Origin: Pseudochrobactrum kiredjianiae
GTDB taxonomy: Bacteria > Pseudomonadota > Alphaproteobacteria > Rhizobiales > Rhizobiaceae
Direction: 5' to 3'
Length of the DNA: 64,000 nt
NCBI RefSeq assembly: GCF_030362795.1
Contig: NZ_JAUCBM010000002.1
Coordinates: forward strand, 248,001 to 312,000
The first letter of the stretch is position 1, and each line of letters starts with the position of its first letter. Positions 8,460 through 17,236 of this stretch are shown in pieces. Below the pieces are notes generated by a model, which saw nothing but the letters and a program-made list of their open reading frames with translations, had not been told where the DNA came from and searched no databases. A program made the translations under genes and the position numbers.

Positions 8460-9358
8460 TTTTTTCAAACTTTCATAACTGGGCGCTGGACGAAACTCCG
8501 TCCTCGCCGTCGCAGGCTCTCTGGGGCCGGCGCTACCGTATCTGGCTTAACCTGAAGTCAAATCCGCTGGCGATGATCGGCTTGTTCATCATTGCGGTCT
8601 TTGTTTTCATTGCCATTTTTGCACCGTGGCTGGCACCGCAAGATCCGAGCATTCAAAATCTCGCTAATCGTCTTGCGGCACCTTCTGCCGAGCATTGGTT
8701 TGGTACGGACGAGCTGGGTCGCGATATTTTCTCGCGTATCCTTTATGGTGGCCGCGTAACACTCGGCATGGTTATTGCCGTTGTTATTCTGGTGGCACCG
8801 CTTGGTCTGATCATCGGTTGTGTGGCAGGTTATTTCGGCGGTGTCGTCGATACAGTCCTGATGCGCGTAACCGACGTGTTCCTCGCTTTCCCGCGTCTTA
8901 TTTTGGCTCTGGCTTTCGTGGCCGCGCTGAAACCGGGCGTTGAAAGCGCGATTCTGGCGATTGCACTCACAGCCTGGCCGCCTTATGCGCGTCTGGCCCG
9001 TGCGGAAACCATGACCATCCGTAACACAGACTATATTGCAGCTTACCGTCTGACCGGTGCCAGCGCTGCCCGTATTATCACGCGTCATATTGCACCTCTG
9101 TGCGTACCGAGCCTGATTGTGCGTATTACGCTGGATATGAGCTCGATCATCCTGACCGCCGCAAGCCTTGGCTTCCTCGGTATGGGTGCGCAGCCGCCGT
9201 CACCGGAATGGGGTGCGATGATTGCAACAGCCAAACGCTTCATCTTTGAACAGTGGTGGGTTGCTACAATTCCGGGTATTGCGATTTTCCTCGTTTCACT
9301 CGCGTTCAACTTCCTCGGCGACGGTCTGCGTGACGTCCTCGATCCGAAGCAGAATTGA
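8456..9358 (+). CDS. Peptide ABC transporter permease (DppC/OppC-like)
   Basis: A 300-residue partner permease. It begins with an N-terminal cytoplasmic tail, a helix (AMIGLFIIAVFVFIAIFAPW), and the family hallmark HWFGTDELGRDIFSRILYGGR. The EAA loop is IRNTDYIAAYRLTGASAARIITRHIAP. The start ATG overlaps the stop of the dppB-like gene by four bases (ATGA). It is the second channel subunit of the same peptide importer. Confidence 0.92.
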   Translation: MIFSNFHNWALDETPSSPSQALWGRRYRIWLNLKSNPLAMIGLFIIAVFVFIAIFAPWLAPQDPSIQNLANRLAAPSAEHWFGTDELGRDIFSRILYGGRVTLGMVIAVVILVAPLGLIIGCVAGYFGGVVDTVLMRVTDVFLAFPRLILALAFVAALKPGVESAILAIALTAWPPYARLARAETMTIRNTDYIAAYRLTGASAARIITRHIAPLCVPSLIVRITLDMSSIILTAASLGFLGMGAQPPSPEWGAMIATAKRFIFEQWWVATIPGIAIFLVSLAFNFLGDGLRDVLDPKQN

Positions 9359-9366
9359 GGGTAAAA

Positions 9367-10194
9367 ATGCTGGTAGATATTCAAAACTTACGGATCGCAT
9401 TTGAAACCCGCACCACACGCTTTGAAGCGGTACGGGGGCTCTCTCTGCAACTCGGTCGTGAAAAGCTGGGTATTGTGGGTGAAAGCGGCTCGGGCAAGTC
9501 TCTGACTGCCCGCGCCCTGATGAAACTCCTGCCGAATATTGCGGAAGTCAAAGCTGACAAGCTCAGCTTTGACGGACAGGATCTGCTCACAGCTTCTGAA
9601 AAGCAGATGCGCCAGATCCGCGGTAAACGCGTTGGTTTCATTCTGCAGGATCCGAAATACTCGCTGAATCCGGTAAAAACCATTGGTGTGCAGGTGGCGG
9701 AAGCCTGGCGCACACACAAAGGCGGCAGCAAAAAACAAGCTATGGAAGCGGCAATTGACCTGCTCGATCAGGTGAAAATCCGCAATCCGCGTGAAGTGGC
9801 CTATTCCTATCCGCACGAAGTATCGGGCGGTATGGGACAGCGCGTCATGATTGCTATGATGCTGGCACCGGATCCGGAACTGCTGATTGCTGACGAGCCG
9901 ACCTCGGCGCTTGATGCGACTGTGCAGGCAGAAATTCTGCGTCTGATCGATGATCTCGTCGACAGCCGCGGCATGGGTCTGATCCTCATCAGCCATGATC
10001 TTCCGCTTGTTTCCCATTTCTGTGACCGCGTTATGGTTATGTATATGGGACAGGTGATGGAAGAGCTGAAAGCATCAGAACTCAATAATGCTCAGCATCC
10101 TTATACCAAGGGTCTCCTGAACTGTATTCCGTCGTTGACGCATCCGCGTGATCGTCTGCCGGTAATGACTCGTGATCCGGAGTGGCTGAAATAA
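9367..10194 (+). CDS. Peptide ABC transporter ATP-binding protein (DppD/OppD-like)
   Basis: An ATPase subunit of about 275 residues with Walker A GESGSGKSLTARA, a Q-loop at VGFILQDPKYSLNPV, the signature VSGGMGQRVMIAMML, Walker B LLIADEPTSALD and the H-loop ISHDLP. The C-terminal oligopeptide-transporter extension is present (HPYTKGLLNCIPSL). I place the start at the ATG at 9367 (MLVDIQNL) with GAGGG before it, rather than at an in-frame TTG at 9355 overlapping the upstream stop. It works with the DppF-like ATPase to power import. Confidence 0.92.
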   Translation: MLVDIQNLRIAFETRTTRFEAVRGLSLQLGREKLGIVGESGSGKSLTARALMKLLPNIAEVKADKLSFDGQDLLTASEKQMRQIRGKRVGFILQDPKYSLNPVKTIGVQVAEAWRTHKGGSKKQAMEAAIDLLDQVKIRNPREVAYSYPHEVSGGMGQRVMIAMMLAPDPELLIADEPTSALDATVQAEILRLIDDLVDSRGMGLILISHDLPLVSHFCDRVMVMYMGQVMEELKASELNNAQHPYTKGLLNCIPSLTHPRDRLPVMTRDPEWLK

Positions 10195-10934
10195 TGATTG
10201 AAGTTGATAATCTGAAAATTCAGTTCGGTGACAAGCAGGTCGTTAAGGGCGTTTCTTTTAACGTCGAAAAAGGCGGCAGCTTTGGTATCGTGGGTGAGAG
10301 CGGCTCGGGTAAGTCGACAATCCTGCGTGCGATGGCCGGTCTGAATGAAAGCTGGAGCGGACGTATTGCCTTTGACGGCAAAGACGCTCCGCTGAAGCGG
10401 ACACCGGAATTTTTCCGTTCGGTTCAGATGGTGTTTCAGGATCCGTTCGGCTCGCTGCATCCGCGCCAGACCATTGACCGTATTCTGAGCGAGCTGTTGC
10501 TGGTTCATAAGATCGACAATGTTGAAGGGCGTATCAAGCAGGCTCTTTCCGATGTGGCTCTGCCGCAGACGGCACGTTTCCGCTATCCGCACCAGTTGTC
10601 CGGTGGTCAGCGTCAGCGCGTGGCAATTGCCCGTGCTCTGATTGCAGAGCCACAGGTTCTGCTGCTCGATGAGCCGACCTCGGCACTTGACGTTTCCGTT
10701 CAGGCGGAAATTCTCAATCTGCTGTCGGATTTGCGTGATGAACGCAACCTGACCTATGTGCTGGTAAGCCATAACCTCGCGGTTATTGCCCATCTTTGCC
10801 CTGAAGTGGGTGTGATGCAGAATGGTATTATGGTTGAGCAGCTGAGTGCAGAAGATTTGCGCGCAGGCCGCACCACCCATCCGCATACCACTGAATTGCG
10901 CGAATTGAGCGTGACGGTTGAAGAACCGAAGTAA
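10194..10934 (+). CDS. Peptide ABC transporter ATP-binding protein (DppF/OppF-like)
   Basis: The second ATPase, about 246 residues. It has Walker A GESGSGKSTILRA, Q-loop MVFQDPFGSLHPRQT, signature LSGGQRQRVAIARAL, Walker B VLLLDEPTSALDVS and switch SHNLAV. The ATG at 10194 shares a base with the upstream stop (TAATG); a GTG at 10182 is the alternative. It is somewhat shorter than typical OppF because the C-terminal extension is brief. An intrinsic terminator directly follows, closing the five-gene operon. Confidence 0.92.
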   Translation: MIEVDNLKIQFGDKQVVKGVSFNVEKGGSFGIVGESGSGKSTILRAMAGLNESWSGRIAFDGKDAPLKRTPEFFRSVQMVFQDPFGSLHPRQTIDRILSELLLVHKIDNVEGRIKQALSDVALPQTARFRYPHQLSGGQRQRVAIARALIAEPQVLLLDEPTSALDVSVQAEILNLLSDLRDERNLTYVLVSHNLAVIAHLCPEVGVMQNGIMVEQLSAEDLRAGRTTHPHTTELRELSVTVEEPK

Positions 10935-10943
10935 TGAGAGTGC

Positions 10944-10972
10944 AACAGGCCGGATTTTCCGGCCTGTTCTTT
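10944..10972 (+). terminator. Intrinsic terminator of the peptide ABC operon
   Basis: AACAGGCCGGA (10944-10954) pairs with TCCGGCCTGTT (10958-10968) around a 3-nt loop, then TCTTTAT. It lies 10 bp after the last ABC gene and before the serine hydrolase gene. Confidence 0.8.
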
Positions 10973-11025
10973 ATGCAGAATTGAATTAAAAAACCTGTAC
11001 GAACAGGGCATGGGAAGAAGCGATC

Positions 11026-12525
11026 ATGGCTATGAACTGGGACGCCGCCTTATCAACCGCACAAAAACTGACTGCACAATGGCCTGCGAATGAGCCGGGC
11101 GGTGTGATTATCGGTTTTGATGCGGATGGTATCCGTTTGCAAACTGCAAGCGGTGTGGAAAGTCTGGCAACCCATAAGCCGTTTTCCGCTGACAGCGTTG
11201 TGCGTTATGCTTCTGTGACCAAGCATGTTTTCGTTTCCATGGTTTTGAAACATGCAGATAAAATCAGCCTTGATGACCCGTTGGGCAAACATCTGCCGGA
11301 ATTGAAAAAGCCTTTGAGCGAAGTGACCGTTGGTCGGGCGCTGGATATGAGCGGCGGCCTGCCGGATACCCGCGAATGTCTGACTTTGCTCGGACTGTCG
11401 ATCTATACGGAAACGCATAATGACCGGCTGATGGATTTCCATGCAACGATGGAACGTCTTAATTTTGATGCCGGTACGCAGGTCTCTTATTCCAATACCG
11501 GCTATCGTCTGGTGGAAGTTGCGCTGGAACGTCTTGGCCTGCGCTTTGATGACTACCTGCAAAGTGAAATCGTATCAATGCTCGATGTACAGCTGAAAGC
11601 ACCGGATGTCTGGAATGATCCGGTGGATGGTCTGGTGCCGGGTTATTGGCATGATGGTAAAAAATGGCAGCTCAGTTCAGCCGGTCTTTATATTTCTGCG
11701 GCCGGTAGCCTGACCGGTAGCGGTACGGCGCTGGCAACATGGGCACATGCATTGATGTGCGGCAAAGGCCAGCTTTCCGGTGTGATTGAAAAGATCAGCG
11801 AACCACGCAAAATGGCTGATGGTCGTCTGTCTGCCTATGGTCTCGGTTTTGTCGCTTCTGAGCTTGATGGTCTGAAACTGGTTGGCCATGGCGGCTCGCA
11901 TCCGGGCTATAAGAGCACTGTGCTGATCTGCCCTGAACATCAGTGTGGTTTTGTTGTTGTCGCCAACCGTGATGATGCCAACGGAGCCAAAATGGCTCAG
12001 GCTGCAATGGCAGCTCTTACAGGCCGTAATTTGCCGCAGGCTGGCAGCACGATCCCTGATGGTTTCTACCTGACAGAAGCCGGCCATCACTGGGTTGAGA
12101 TGAAGGGCGGCAACGTCACTTATATCGACAATGAAGATGCCCTTTATGATGAAGGCGATGGCTGGTTCTCATCGCGTTCTGCTACCTCGCCAATTCTGCT
12201 GCGCTGGACAGGTGAAGTGCTGGAAGGTGAATTGGGACATGCGCCACGTGTTCTTTATCCGGTGGCACCAAAGCCTGCCGGTAATGAACTCGACGGTAGT
12301 TGGAAATCGGTTTACGGCGCTGCTTTTGAAATCGTCAATGGCACTGTAATTATGGGTGTAGGTCCTGTTCAGCAGACAATGGCGATTACCGATCTGGGCA
12401 ATGGCCGCTATTTGTTCACACTGCATGACGGCCCGTGGGTTAAACGTGTTTGCATCAATCGCCTGAGCGATAACCGCGTGGAACTGGTGCTGAACCGTAG
12501 CCGTATGCTGGAATATACCCGCTAA
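11026..12525 (+). CDS. Serine hydrolase of the beta-lactamase/DD-peptidase fold, D-aminopeptidase-like
   Basis: A 499-residue protein whose N-terminal two thirds is a beta-lactamase-type serine peptidase: the catalytic S-x-x-K is SVTK in VRYASVTKHVFV, the second motif is YSN in VSYSNTGYRL, and the third is HGG in LVGHGGSHPGYKS. The C-terminal part (from about residue 340) is a beta-rich extension. The length and two-part design match my recollection of the Ochrobactrum anthropi D-aminopeptidase (DAP), which removes N-terminal D-residues from short peptides. No signal peptide is evident, so it likely acts in the cytoplasm on imported peptides. It follows the peptide ABC operon after a terminator and precedes a LysR regulator. 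Esterase or amidase activity is an alternative. Confidence 0.8.
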   Translation: MAMNWDAALSTAQKLTAQWPANEPGGVIIGFDADGIRLQTASGVESLATHKPFSADSVVRYASVTKHVFVSMVLKHADKISLDDPLGKHLPELKKPLSEVTVGRALDMSGGLPDTRECLTLLGLSIYTETHNDRLMDFHATMERLNFDAGTQVSYSNTGYRLVEVALERLGLRFDDYLQSEIVSMLDVQLKAPDVWNDPVDGLVPGYWHDGKKWQLSSAGLYISAAGSLTGSGTALATWAHALMCGKGQLSGVIEKISEPRKMADGRLSAYGLGFVASELDGLKLVGHGGSHPGYKSTVLICPEHQCGFVVVANRDDANGAKMAQAAMAALTGRNLPQAGSTIPDGFYLTEAGHHWVEMKGGNVTYIDNEDALYDEGDGWFSSRSATSPILLRWTGEVLEGELGHAPRVLYPVAPKPAGNELDGSWKSVYGAAFEIVNGTVIMGVGPVQQTMAITDLGNGRYLFTLHDGPWVKRVCINRLSDNRVELVLNRSRMLEYTR

Positions 12526-12544
12526 ATCGCGCCTATTCATACCT

Positions 12545-12590
12545 GCCCGCTTTGTAGAAGTATCAGCACTTTAACAAAGCGGGCATTCTC
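12545..12590 (+). terminator. Hairpin terminator after the D-aminopeptidase-like gene
   Basis: GCCCGCTTTGT (12545-12555) and ACAAAGCGGGC (12574-12584) form a perfect 11-bp stem 20 bp after the stop. The T tract after it is weak (ATTCTC). Confidence 0.6.
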
Positions 12591-12597
12591 ACATCTG

Positions 12598-12702
12598 GAG
12601 CATTTCACAGTCAAGTTGGATGAACTTGGCGTCGGGATAATGCGACAAACTAAGGAATCTAGAGCGAGCACTGCGGTCCAACATGAACGTAAACCGCTCT
12701 AG
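12598..12702 (+). repeat. 105-bp dispersed palindromic repeat, type A copy 1 (Bru-RS/RIME-like)
   Basis: This element begins GAGCATTTCACAGTCAAG and ends AACCGCTCTAG. It matches almost base for base a second copy at 17015-17119, and in diverged, reverse form 63751-63848. Internal GATAATGCGACAAACTAA and CTAGAGCG are shared by all three. Size and style match the Brucella Bru-RS palindromic elements as I recall them. Confidence 0.85.
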
Positions 12703-12806
12703 TATATGTAAGCCCTTGTTCAAATATGCCTGCATATCGTATAAGGCCTATTCTGAATTTGCATAACTGTATGTAAAGCAGGCAATCGTGACGAAGGATC
12801 AGTATT

Positions 12807-13724
12807 GTGGAAATTAAGTGGGTTGAAGACTTTCTGGCGCTTGCTCATACTTTGAATTTCTCCAAAGCGGCAGATGAGCGGCACGTAACTCAATCTGCCT
12901 TCAGCCGCCGTATCAAACAGCTTGAAACATGGCTTGGTACGACACTGATTGATCGTGCAACTTATCCGTCACGTCTGACCGAGGCCGGAGAGAAATTTAT
13001 TCCGGTTGCGCAGGAAACGCTGAAGTCACTCTATCAGGTGCGCCATGGTTTCCAAGCTAATCAGACGCTTGAAGCGCAGACAATTTCCTTTATTGCGCTG
13101 CACACGCTCTCTTTCACCTTCTTCCCACCTTGGCTGAAAGAAATCAGCGATGTTTCTACGCCGCTATTCACCCGCCTGCGCCCAGATAGCGGTAGTGTTG
13201 AAGGCAATGTGAACGCCCTTGTTGACGGCGACTGTGATTTTCTTTTGACCTATGTGCATCCATCCGTGCCTTTGCTTCTGGATGCTGCTGAGTTCGATTA
13301 CAAAGTTGTCGGCTATGAGCAAATTATTCCGATCAGCGTGCCGGATACTGAAGGTCATCCGCTGCATATGGTTGGCCGTGATGAGCAGCCATTCGATTAT
13401 ATCGGCTATGAAAAATCATCATTCTTCGGGCATTTGCTGAGTGAATTATTTGTATTGAAAATGCCGGAGCACCGGCTGGTGCATGAGGGCAGCATGTCGA
13501 TTGGTCTCAAAGGCATGGCAATGGCCGGTTGGGGCGTGGCATGGGTACCGCGCAGTCTGATTGCAGAAGAACTGGCGAGCGGACAACTGGTGCAAGGTGC
13601 TGATCTGTCGTGGAATATTCCGCTGGAAATCCGTTTGTACCGATCCAGAAATAATCAGCGTGGCGTCATTGAAAAATTCTGGAACCGGTTGACCGATTTG
13701 CGCGATAATGCAGATAAGCTATAA
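12807..13724 (+). CDS. LysR-family transcriptional regulator
   Basis: A 305-residue regulator. The N-terminal winged helix (residues 2-60) reads FLALAHTLNFSKAADERHVTQSAFSRRIKQLETWLG, the canonical LysR HTH. The C-terminal part is a periplasmic-binding-protein-like effector domain. The start is GTG at 12807 behind AAGGA. It is transcribed in the same direction as the peptide transporter and serine hydrolase genes, and a role in controlling peptide use is possible. No T-N11-A box was assigned. The 280 bp before it hold a repeat element. Confidence 0.9.
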   Translation: MEIKWVEDFLALAHTLNFSKAADERHVTQSAFSRRIKQLETWLGTTLIDRATYPSRLTEAGEKFIPVAQETLKSLYQVRHGFQANQTLEAQTISFIALHTLSFTFFPPWLKEISDVSTPLFTRLRPDSGSVEGNVNALVDGDCDFLLTYVHPSVPLLLDAAEFDYKVVGYEQIIPISVPDTEGHPLHMVGRDEQPFDYIGYEKSSFFGHLLSELFVLKMPEHRLVHEGSMSIGLKGMAMAGWGVAWVPRSLIAEELASGQLVQGADLSWNIPLEIRLYRSRNNQRGVIEKFWNRLTDLRDNADKL

Positions 13725-13725
13725 A

Positions 13726-13752
13726 TAAAGGGCGCTTTGAGCGCCCTTTATG
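13726..13752. terminator. Bidirectional terminator between lysR and scfR genes
   Basis: AAAGGGCGC-TTTGA-GCGCCCTTT is a perfect 9-bp stem located 2 bp after the LysR stop and 16 bp after the convergent regulator's stop. Flanking A and T runs allow it to work on both strands. Confidence 0.8.
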
Positions 13753-13767
13753 CATGGTGCGGGTGCC

Positions 13768-15189
13768 TTATGCAGTCATATAAGGGGCGAAATTAGTCTG
13801 TGCCTCATCGACCTGAATTGTTGAATAGAGGGCAGGAAAGGCGCGTTGCGGACATTTCTGTCTTTCGCAAATCTTGCAACCTGCCCCAATCGGTGTGCGG
13901 GCGGCAGGATCATCAAGGATCATGCCTTTGGAATAGACCAGCCGGTCGGCGTGGTGCAGGTCGCAGCCCAGCGCAATTGCAAAGTTTTTCGATGGTGCTT
14001 TATAGCCGCCCTGCCGATGGCGGATCATTTTGGCAATCCAGAAATACGTCCGTCCGTCCGGCATTTCGGCTTGTTGCGTTAGAATGCGATCCGGTGAGGA
14101 AAAGGCTGCATAAATATTCCATAGCGGGCAGGTGCCGCCAAAACGCGAAAAGTGAAAATCAGTGGCTGATTGGCGTTTGGAAATATTGCCGGCACGATCC
14201 ACACGGATAAAGAAGAACGGCACGCCACGTGCTTCAGGCCGTTGCAGTGTGCTGAGGCGATGGCAGATGGTCTCGAAGCTCACCGCATAGCGTTGTTCAA
14301 GCAATTCAATATCATAGCGCAATTGCTCTGCGCTTTGCAGAAAATGCATATAGGGCATTAGCACGGCACCGGCAAAATAATTGGCAAGGCCGATACGTGC
14401 CAAAACCAATGCTTCGGGGCTGGTGAAAGTCGTCTTTTCCAGTAGCTGATCGAGTAATTGCTTTTGTTCAAGAAAAGCGATTTGTGTGGCGAGCTGAAAG
14501 GCCTGCTGACCTTCATCCAGACGCGGAGACAGGGCGAGAAGGCGGGTGCTTTTGTCAAAATGACGAACAGTATCGGTATTGTCGGAGCCTGCTTGCTCAA
14601 CCAGCCGCACACCGTGCATTTGCAGCAGGCGCTCTGCCAAAGCATGCTTCATTTTGCCGACGGGCAGGCCGAGCTTGCGGCTTAGTGCTTCGCCCTCATG
14701 GTCGAGTTCCGGTATATAATTGCGGTGTGCGTAGAAATATTCCCGCACTTCTTCATAGGGCGTGGAGAGCATCACCGGTAAATCGGCAGAGCGGTCATTG
14801 CCGAGCTGGTTCGCAAGATATGCAGATTGCTCCTGCGCTTCGCCCAGTTGTTTATGCATTTCCACAAGCAGCCGCCCGACAGCGGGCATATTGGCGGCGA
14901 GTTCGCGAATTTCTGTTTTGCCAAGCTGCTCAGTGAGGCGCGGATCGGCAAAGACTTCACGCAGATCACCGAACAGTCGTGCCTCCTCGGCCTCAGAGAA
15001 AAGCTGGACATCAATGCCGAAAGCCTCATTGAGGCGCAGCAGAACCTGCACTGTCAGCGGCCGCTGATTATTCTCAATCTGATTGAGGTAACTCAAAGAA
15101 ATGCCAAGGCTTTTGGCCAGTGACATCTGAGTAAGCTGACGCTCTTCCCGCAGTTTTTTAAGCTTAATACCGACAAAAGTTTTACGCAT
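13768..15189 (-). CDS. XRE-family short-chain-acyl metabolism regulator (ScfR/RamB/PrpR type)
   Basis: A 473-residue regulator with an N-terminal XRE helix-turn-helix (about residues 9-62: LREERQLTQMSLAKSLGISLSYLNQIENNQ), a middle ImmA/IrrE-like region (ARIGLANYFAGAVLMPY) and a C-terminal DUF2083-type region with clustered cysteines (GAGCKICERQKCPQR). This architecture is that of RamB, mycobacterial PrpR and the alphaproteobacterial ScfR, which sense short-chain acyl-CoA and control methylcitrate or glyoxylate genes. It is divergent from prpDCB, a classic regulator-target arrangement. Two TTCGCAAA-type sites and three palindromes lie in the shared intergenic region. Confidence 0.88.
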   Translation of the reverse strand: MRKTFVGIKLKKLREERQLTQMSLAKSLGISLSYLNQIENNQRPLTVQVLLRLNEAFGIDVQLFSEAEEARLFGDLREVFADPRLTEQLGKTEIRELAANMPAVGRLLVEMHKQLGEAQEQSAYLANQLGNDRSADLPVMLSTPYEEVREYFYAHRNYIPELDHEGEALSRKLGLPVGKMKHALAERLLQMHGVRLVEQAGSDNTDTVRHFDKSTRLLALSPRLDEGQQAFQLATQIAFLEQKQLLDQLLEKTTFTSPEALVLARIGLANYFAGAVLMPYMHFLQSAEQLRYDIELLEQRYAVSFETICHRLSTLQRPEARGVPFFFIRVDRAGNISKRQSATDFHFSRFGGTCPLWNIYAAFSSPDRILTQQAEMPDGRTYFWIAKMIRHRQGGYKAPSKNFAIALGCDLHHADRLVYSKGMILDDPAARTPIGAGCKICERQKCPQRAFPALYSTIQVDEAQTNFAPYMTA

Positions 15190-15272
15190 TCTTCAGGCCC
15201 TCCCGACCTTTCAGATTAACGCTGAGATATGTTGTTCCTTATGCATGCCTGTTGTTCATCAGGCGGTATCGA

Positions 15273-15287
15273 CTTCGCAAACTTCAC
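15273..15287. promoter_or_regulatory. Candidate ScfR/RamB-type operator, site 1
   Basis: CTTCGCAAACTTCAC, followed at once by AATTTCACAAA. RamB and PrpR are known to bind TTTGCAAA-like sequences; this copy sits about 85 bp upstream of the regulator's own start. A second near-identical copy lies at 15379-15393. Confidence 0.5.
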
Positions 15288-15378
15288 AATTTCACAAAAA
15301 ATCACCGCCGTCACTTCGCTTTTTCAGCCATAGGCGCAAAATTTTGTCGCGGTATAGTTGGTTTCAGAGGGCATTTGG

Positions 15379-15393
15379 CTTCGCAAATTACAC
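15379..15393. promoter_or_regulatory. Candidate ScfR/RamB-type operator, site 2
   Basis: CTTCGCAAATTACAC matches site 1 (15273-15287) at 13 of 15 positions and lies about 110 bp upstream of the prpD GTG start, just before the triple palindrome. Confidence 0.5.
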
Positions 15394-15397
15394 AATG

Positions 15398-15491
15398 GGT
15401 CGTCATGGCGCTTTGCTGTGACAGAAGTGGGCCGTCATAGTCTTGGCTATGACAGAAATGGACCGTCATAGTTTTTGCTATGATAGAAAAG
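15398..15491 (+). repeat. Three tandem copies of a 31-32-bp unit, each with a GTCATAG..CTATGAC palindrome
   Basis: Units at 15398-15429, 15430-15460 and 15461-15491 share the pattern G-(G/A)-(T/C)-CGTCAT..GAYAGAA. The centre of each is an inverted repeat: GTCA..TGAC with a 13-nt gap in unit 1, GTCATAG-N6-CTATGAC in unit 2, GTCATAG-N6-CTATGAT in unit 3. The array abuts the prpD ribosome-binding site. It could be a multi-site operator, a translational control element, or a small tandem duplication. Confidence 0.85.
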
Positions 15492-15500
15492 GAAATCTCT

Positions 15501-17015
15501 GTGAAACTCCATAAAGTGCGTACCTATAAATCGGCTGAACATCTGGCACGTGAGGATCAGCTGGCATGGAAGTTTGCCGCCATGGCCGCCGATGATGTGC
15601 CGCTGGATGATGATGTGGTTGAGATGATCGGCAACCGCATTATTGACAACGCATCCGTTGCTGCTGCTTCACTAATGCGCCGTCCGGTTGTCAGTGCCCG
15701 TATGCAGGCGCTTGCCCATCCTTATAAGCGCGGTGCCACTGTTTTTGGTTTGCCTGCGGATCAGCGTGTGTCACCGGAATGGGCGGCATGGGCGAATGGT
15801 GTTGCAGTACGCGAACTGGATTTTCACGATACATTCCTCGCCGCCGATTACTCCCATCCGGCAGATAATATTCCATCAATGCTGGCCGTGGCGCAGCATT
15901 GTGGTCTCAATGGTTCCGCGCTGGCACGTGGTATTGCCACCGGCTATGAAATTCAGGTCAATCTTGTGAAAGGCATTTGTTTGCATGAGTTTAAAATTGA
16001 CCACATTGCGCATCTCGGGCCTTCGGCTGCAGCCGGTATCGGCACCATGCTGGGTTTAAGCACCGAGCAAATTTATCAGGCTATTCAGCAGGGTCTGCAT
16101 ACCACTACCACCACGCGTCAGTCCCGTAAGGGCGAGATTTCCAGCTGGAAAGCCTATGCGCCAGCCTTTGCCGGTAAAATGGCAGTTGAAGCTCTTGACC
16201 GCATTATGCGCGGCGAGGGCGCACCCTCCCCTGCATGGGAAGGTGAAGACGGTTTCATCGCATGGTTGCTCGGTGGTCCGAAAGCTGAATATTTTGTGCC
16301 GGTGCCGGAAATCGGTGAGCGCAAACGCGCGATCATGGACACTTATACCAAAGAACATTCGGCTGAGTATCAGAGCCAAGCACTGATTGATCTGGCACGG
16401 CGTATGCGTTCAAGTGTCAAGGATTTCTCCAAGATTGCCAGCATTGTGCTGCATACCAGCCATCATACCCATTATGTGATTGGTACCGGTGCCAATGATC
16501 CGCAGAAAATGGATCCGAATGCCAGCCGTGAAACGCTTGACCATTCGATCATGTATATTTTCGCGGTCGCACTGGAAGACGGTACATGGCACCATGAGCA
16601 TTCCTATGCACCGGAACGTGCCAAACGTCCGGAGACAATTGCGCTCTGGCACAAGGTCAGCACGGTGGAAGATCCGGCATGGACTAAGCGCTATCACAGC
16701 CATGATCCGAATGAAAAAGCCTTTGGCGCGCGTGTGGTTATTACCATGCAGGACGGCTCGGTGATCGAAGATGAATTGGCGCTGGCCGATGCACATCCGT
16801 TAGGTGCCCGCCCGTTCAAACGCGCAGATTATGTCCGTAAATTCCGCACTTTAGCTGAAGGCATTATCGGGCAGCAAGAACAGGATCGTTTCATCAAAAC
16901 GGTAGAACGCCTGACTGAGCTGACTGCTGATGAATTGGCTGGCCTTAATATTACTGCGCTGCCAGGCAAATGCGAACCGGGCAAGGCGCACGGTATTTTC
17001 GACTGGCAGGGCTAG
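15501..17015 (+). CDS. prpD: 2-Methylcitrate dehydratase (MmgE/PrpD family)
   Basis: A protein of 504 residues from the GTG at 15501, which has a good AAAGGAAA site six bases upstream. An ATG at 15480 exists but falls inside the tandem palindrome. The enzyme dehydrates 2-methylcitrate to cis-aconitate-type product in propionyl-CoA breakdown. Family features seen include [49 protein letters not shown] and [16 protein letters not shown]. It leads the prpD-prpC-prpB gene order. Its TAG stop (17013-17015) is built from the first bases of a dispersed repeat. Confidence 0.92.
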   Translation: MKLHKVRTYKSAEHLAREDQLAWKFAAMAADDVPLDDDVVEMIGNRIIDNASVAAASLMRRPVVSARMQALAHPYKRGATVFGLPADQRVSPEWAAWANGVAVRELDFHDTFLAADYSHPADNIPSMLAVAQHCGLNGSALARGIATGYEIQVNLVKGICLHEFKIDHIAHLGPSAAAGIGTMLGLSTEQIYQAIQQGLHTTTTTRQSRKGEISSWKAYAPAFAGKMAVEALDRIMRGEGAPSPAWEGEDGFIAWLLGGPKAEYFVPVPEIGERKRAIMDTYTKEHSAEYQSQALIDLARRMRSSVKDFSKIASIVLHTSHHTHYVIGTGANDPQKMDPNASRETLDHSIMYIFAVALEDGTWHHEHSYAPERAKRPETIALWHKVSTVEDPAWTKRYHSHDPNEKAFGARVVITMQDGSVIEDELALADAHPLGARPFKRADYVRKFRTLAEGIIGQQEQDRFIKTVERLTELTADELAGLNITALPGKCEPGKAHGIFDWQG

Positions 17016-17119
17016 AGCATTTCACAGTCAAGTTGGATCAACTGGACGTCGGGATAATGCGACAAACTAAAGACTCTAGAGCGAGCACTGCGATCTAACA
17101 TGAACGTAAACCGCTCTAG
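17015..17119 (+). repeat. 105-bp dispersed palindromic repeat, type A copy 2, between prpD and prpC
   Basis: Nearly identical to 12598-12702. It starts at the stop codon of prpD (GGCTAGAGCATTTC) and ends AACCGCTCTAG, and separates prpD from prpC by about 220 bp. The remainder of this gap holds a TGCAGGC..GCCTGCA hairpin (17128-17157) and no gene. Confidence 0.85.
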
Positions 17120-17236
17120 TGACATTGTGCAGGCGGGGTGAAATGATCCTGCCTGCATCTCGCAACGCACAATCTGTGCTGCAGAATTATCGGTGGAGGA
17201 ACCGGATAACTCATAACGCGGCCAAGGGAGAGAATG

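Noticed and set aside
15398-15491. CRISPR-like array
   Set aside because: Only three units, directly adjoining without unique spacers, and no cas genes in the window.
15480-15500. Upstream ATG start of PrpD
   Set aside because: It lies inside the third tandem palindrome, and the GTG at 15501 has the better ribosome-binding site.
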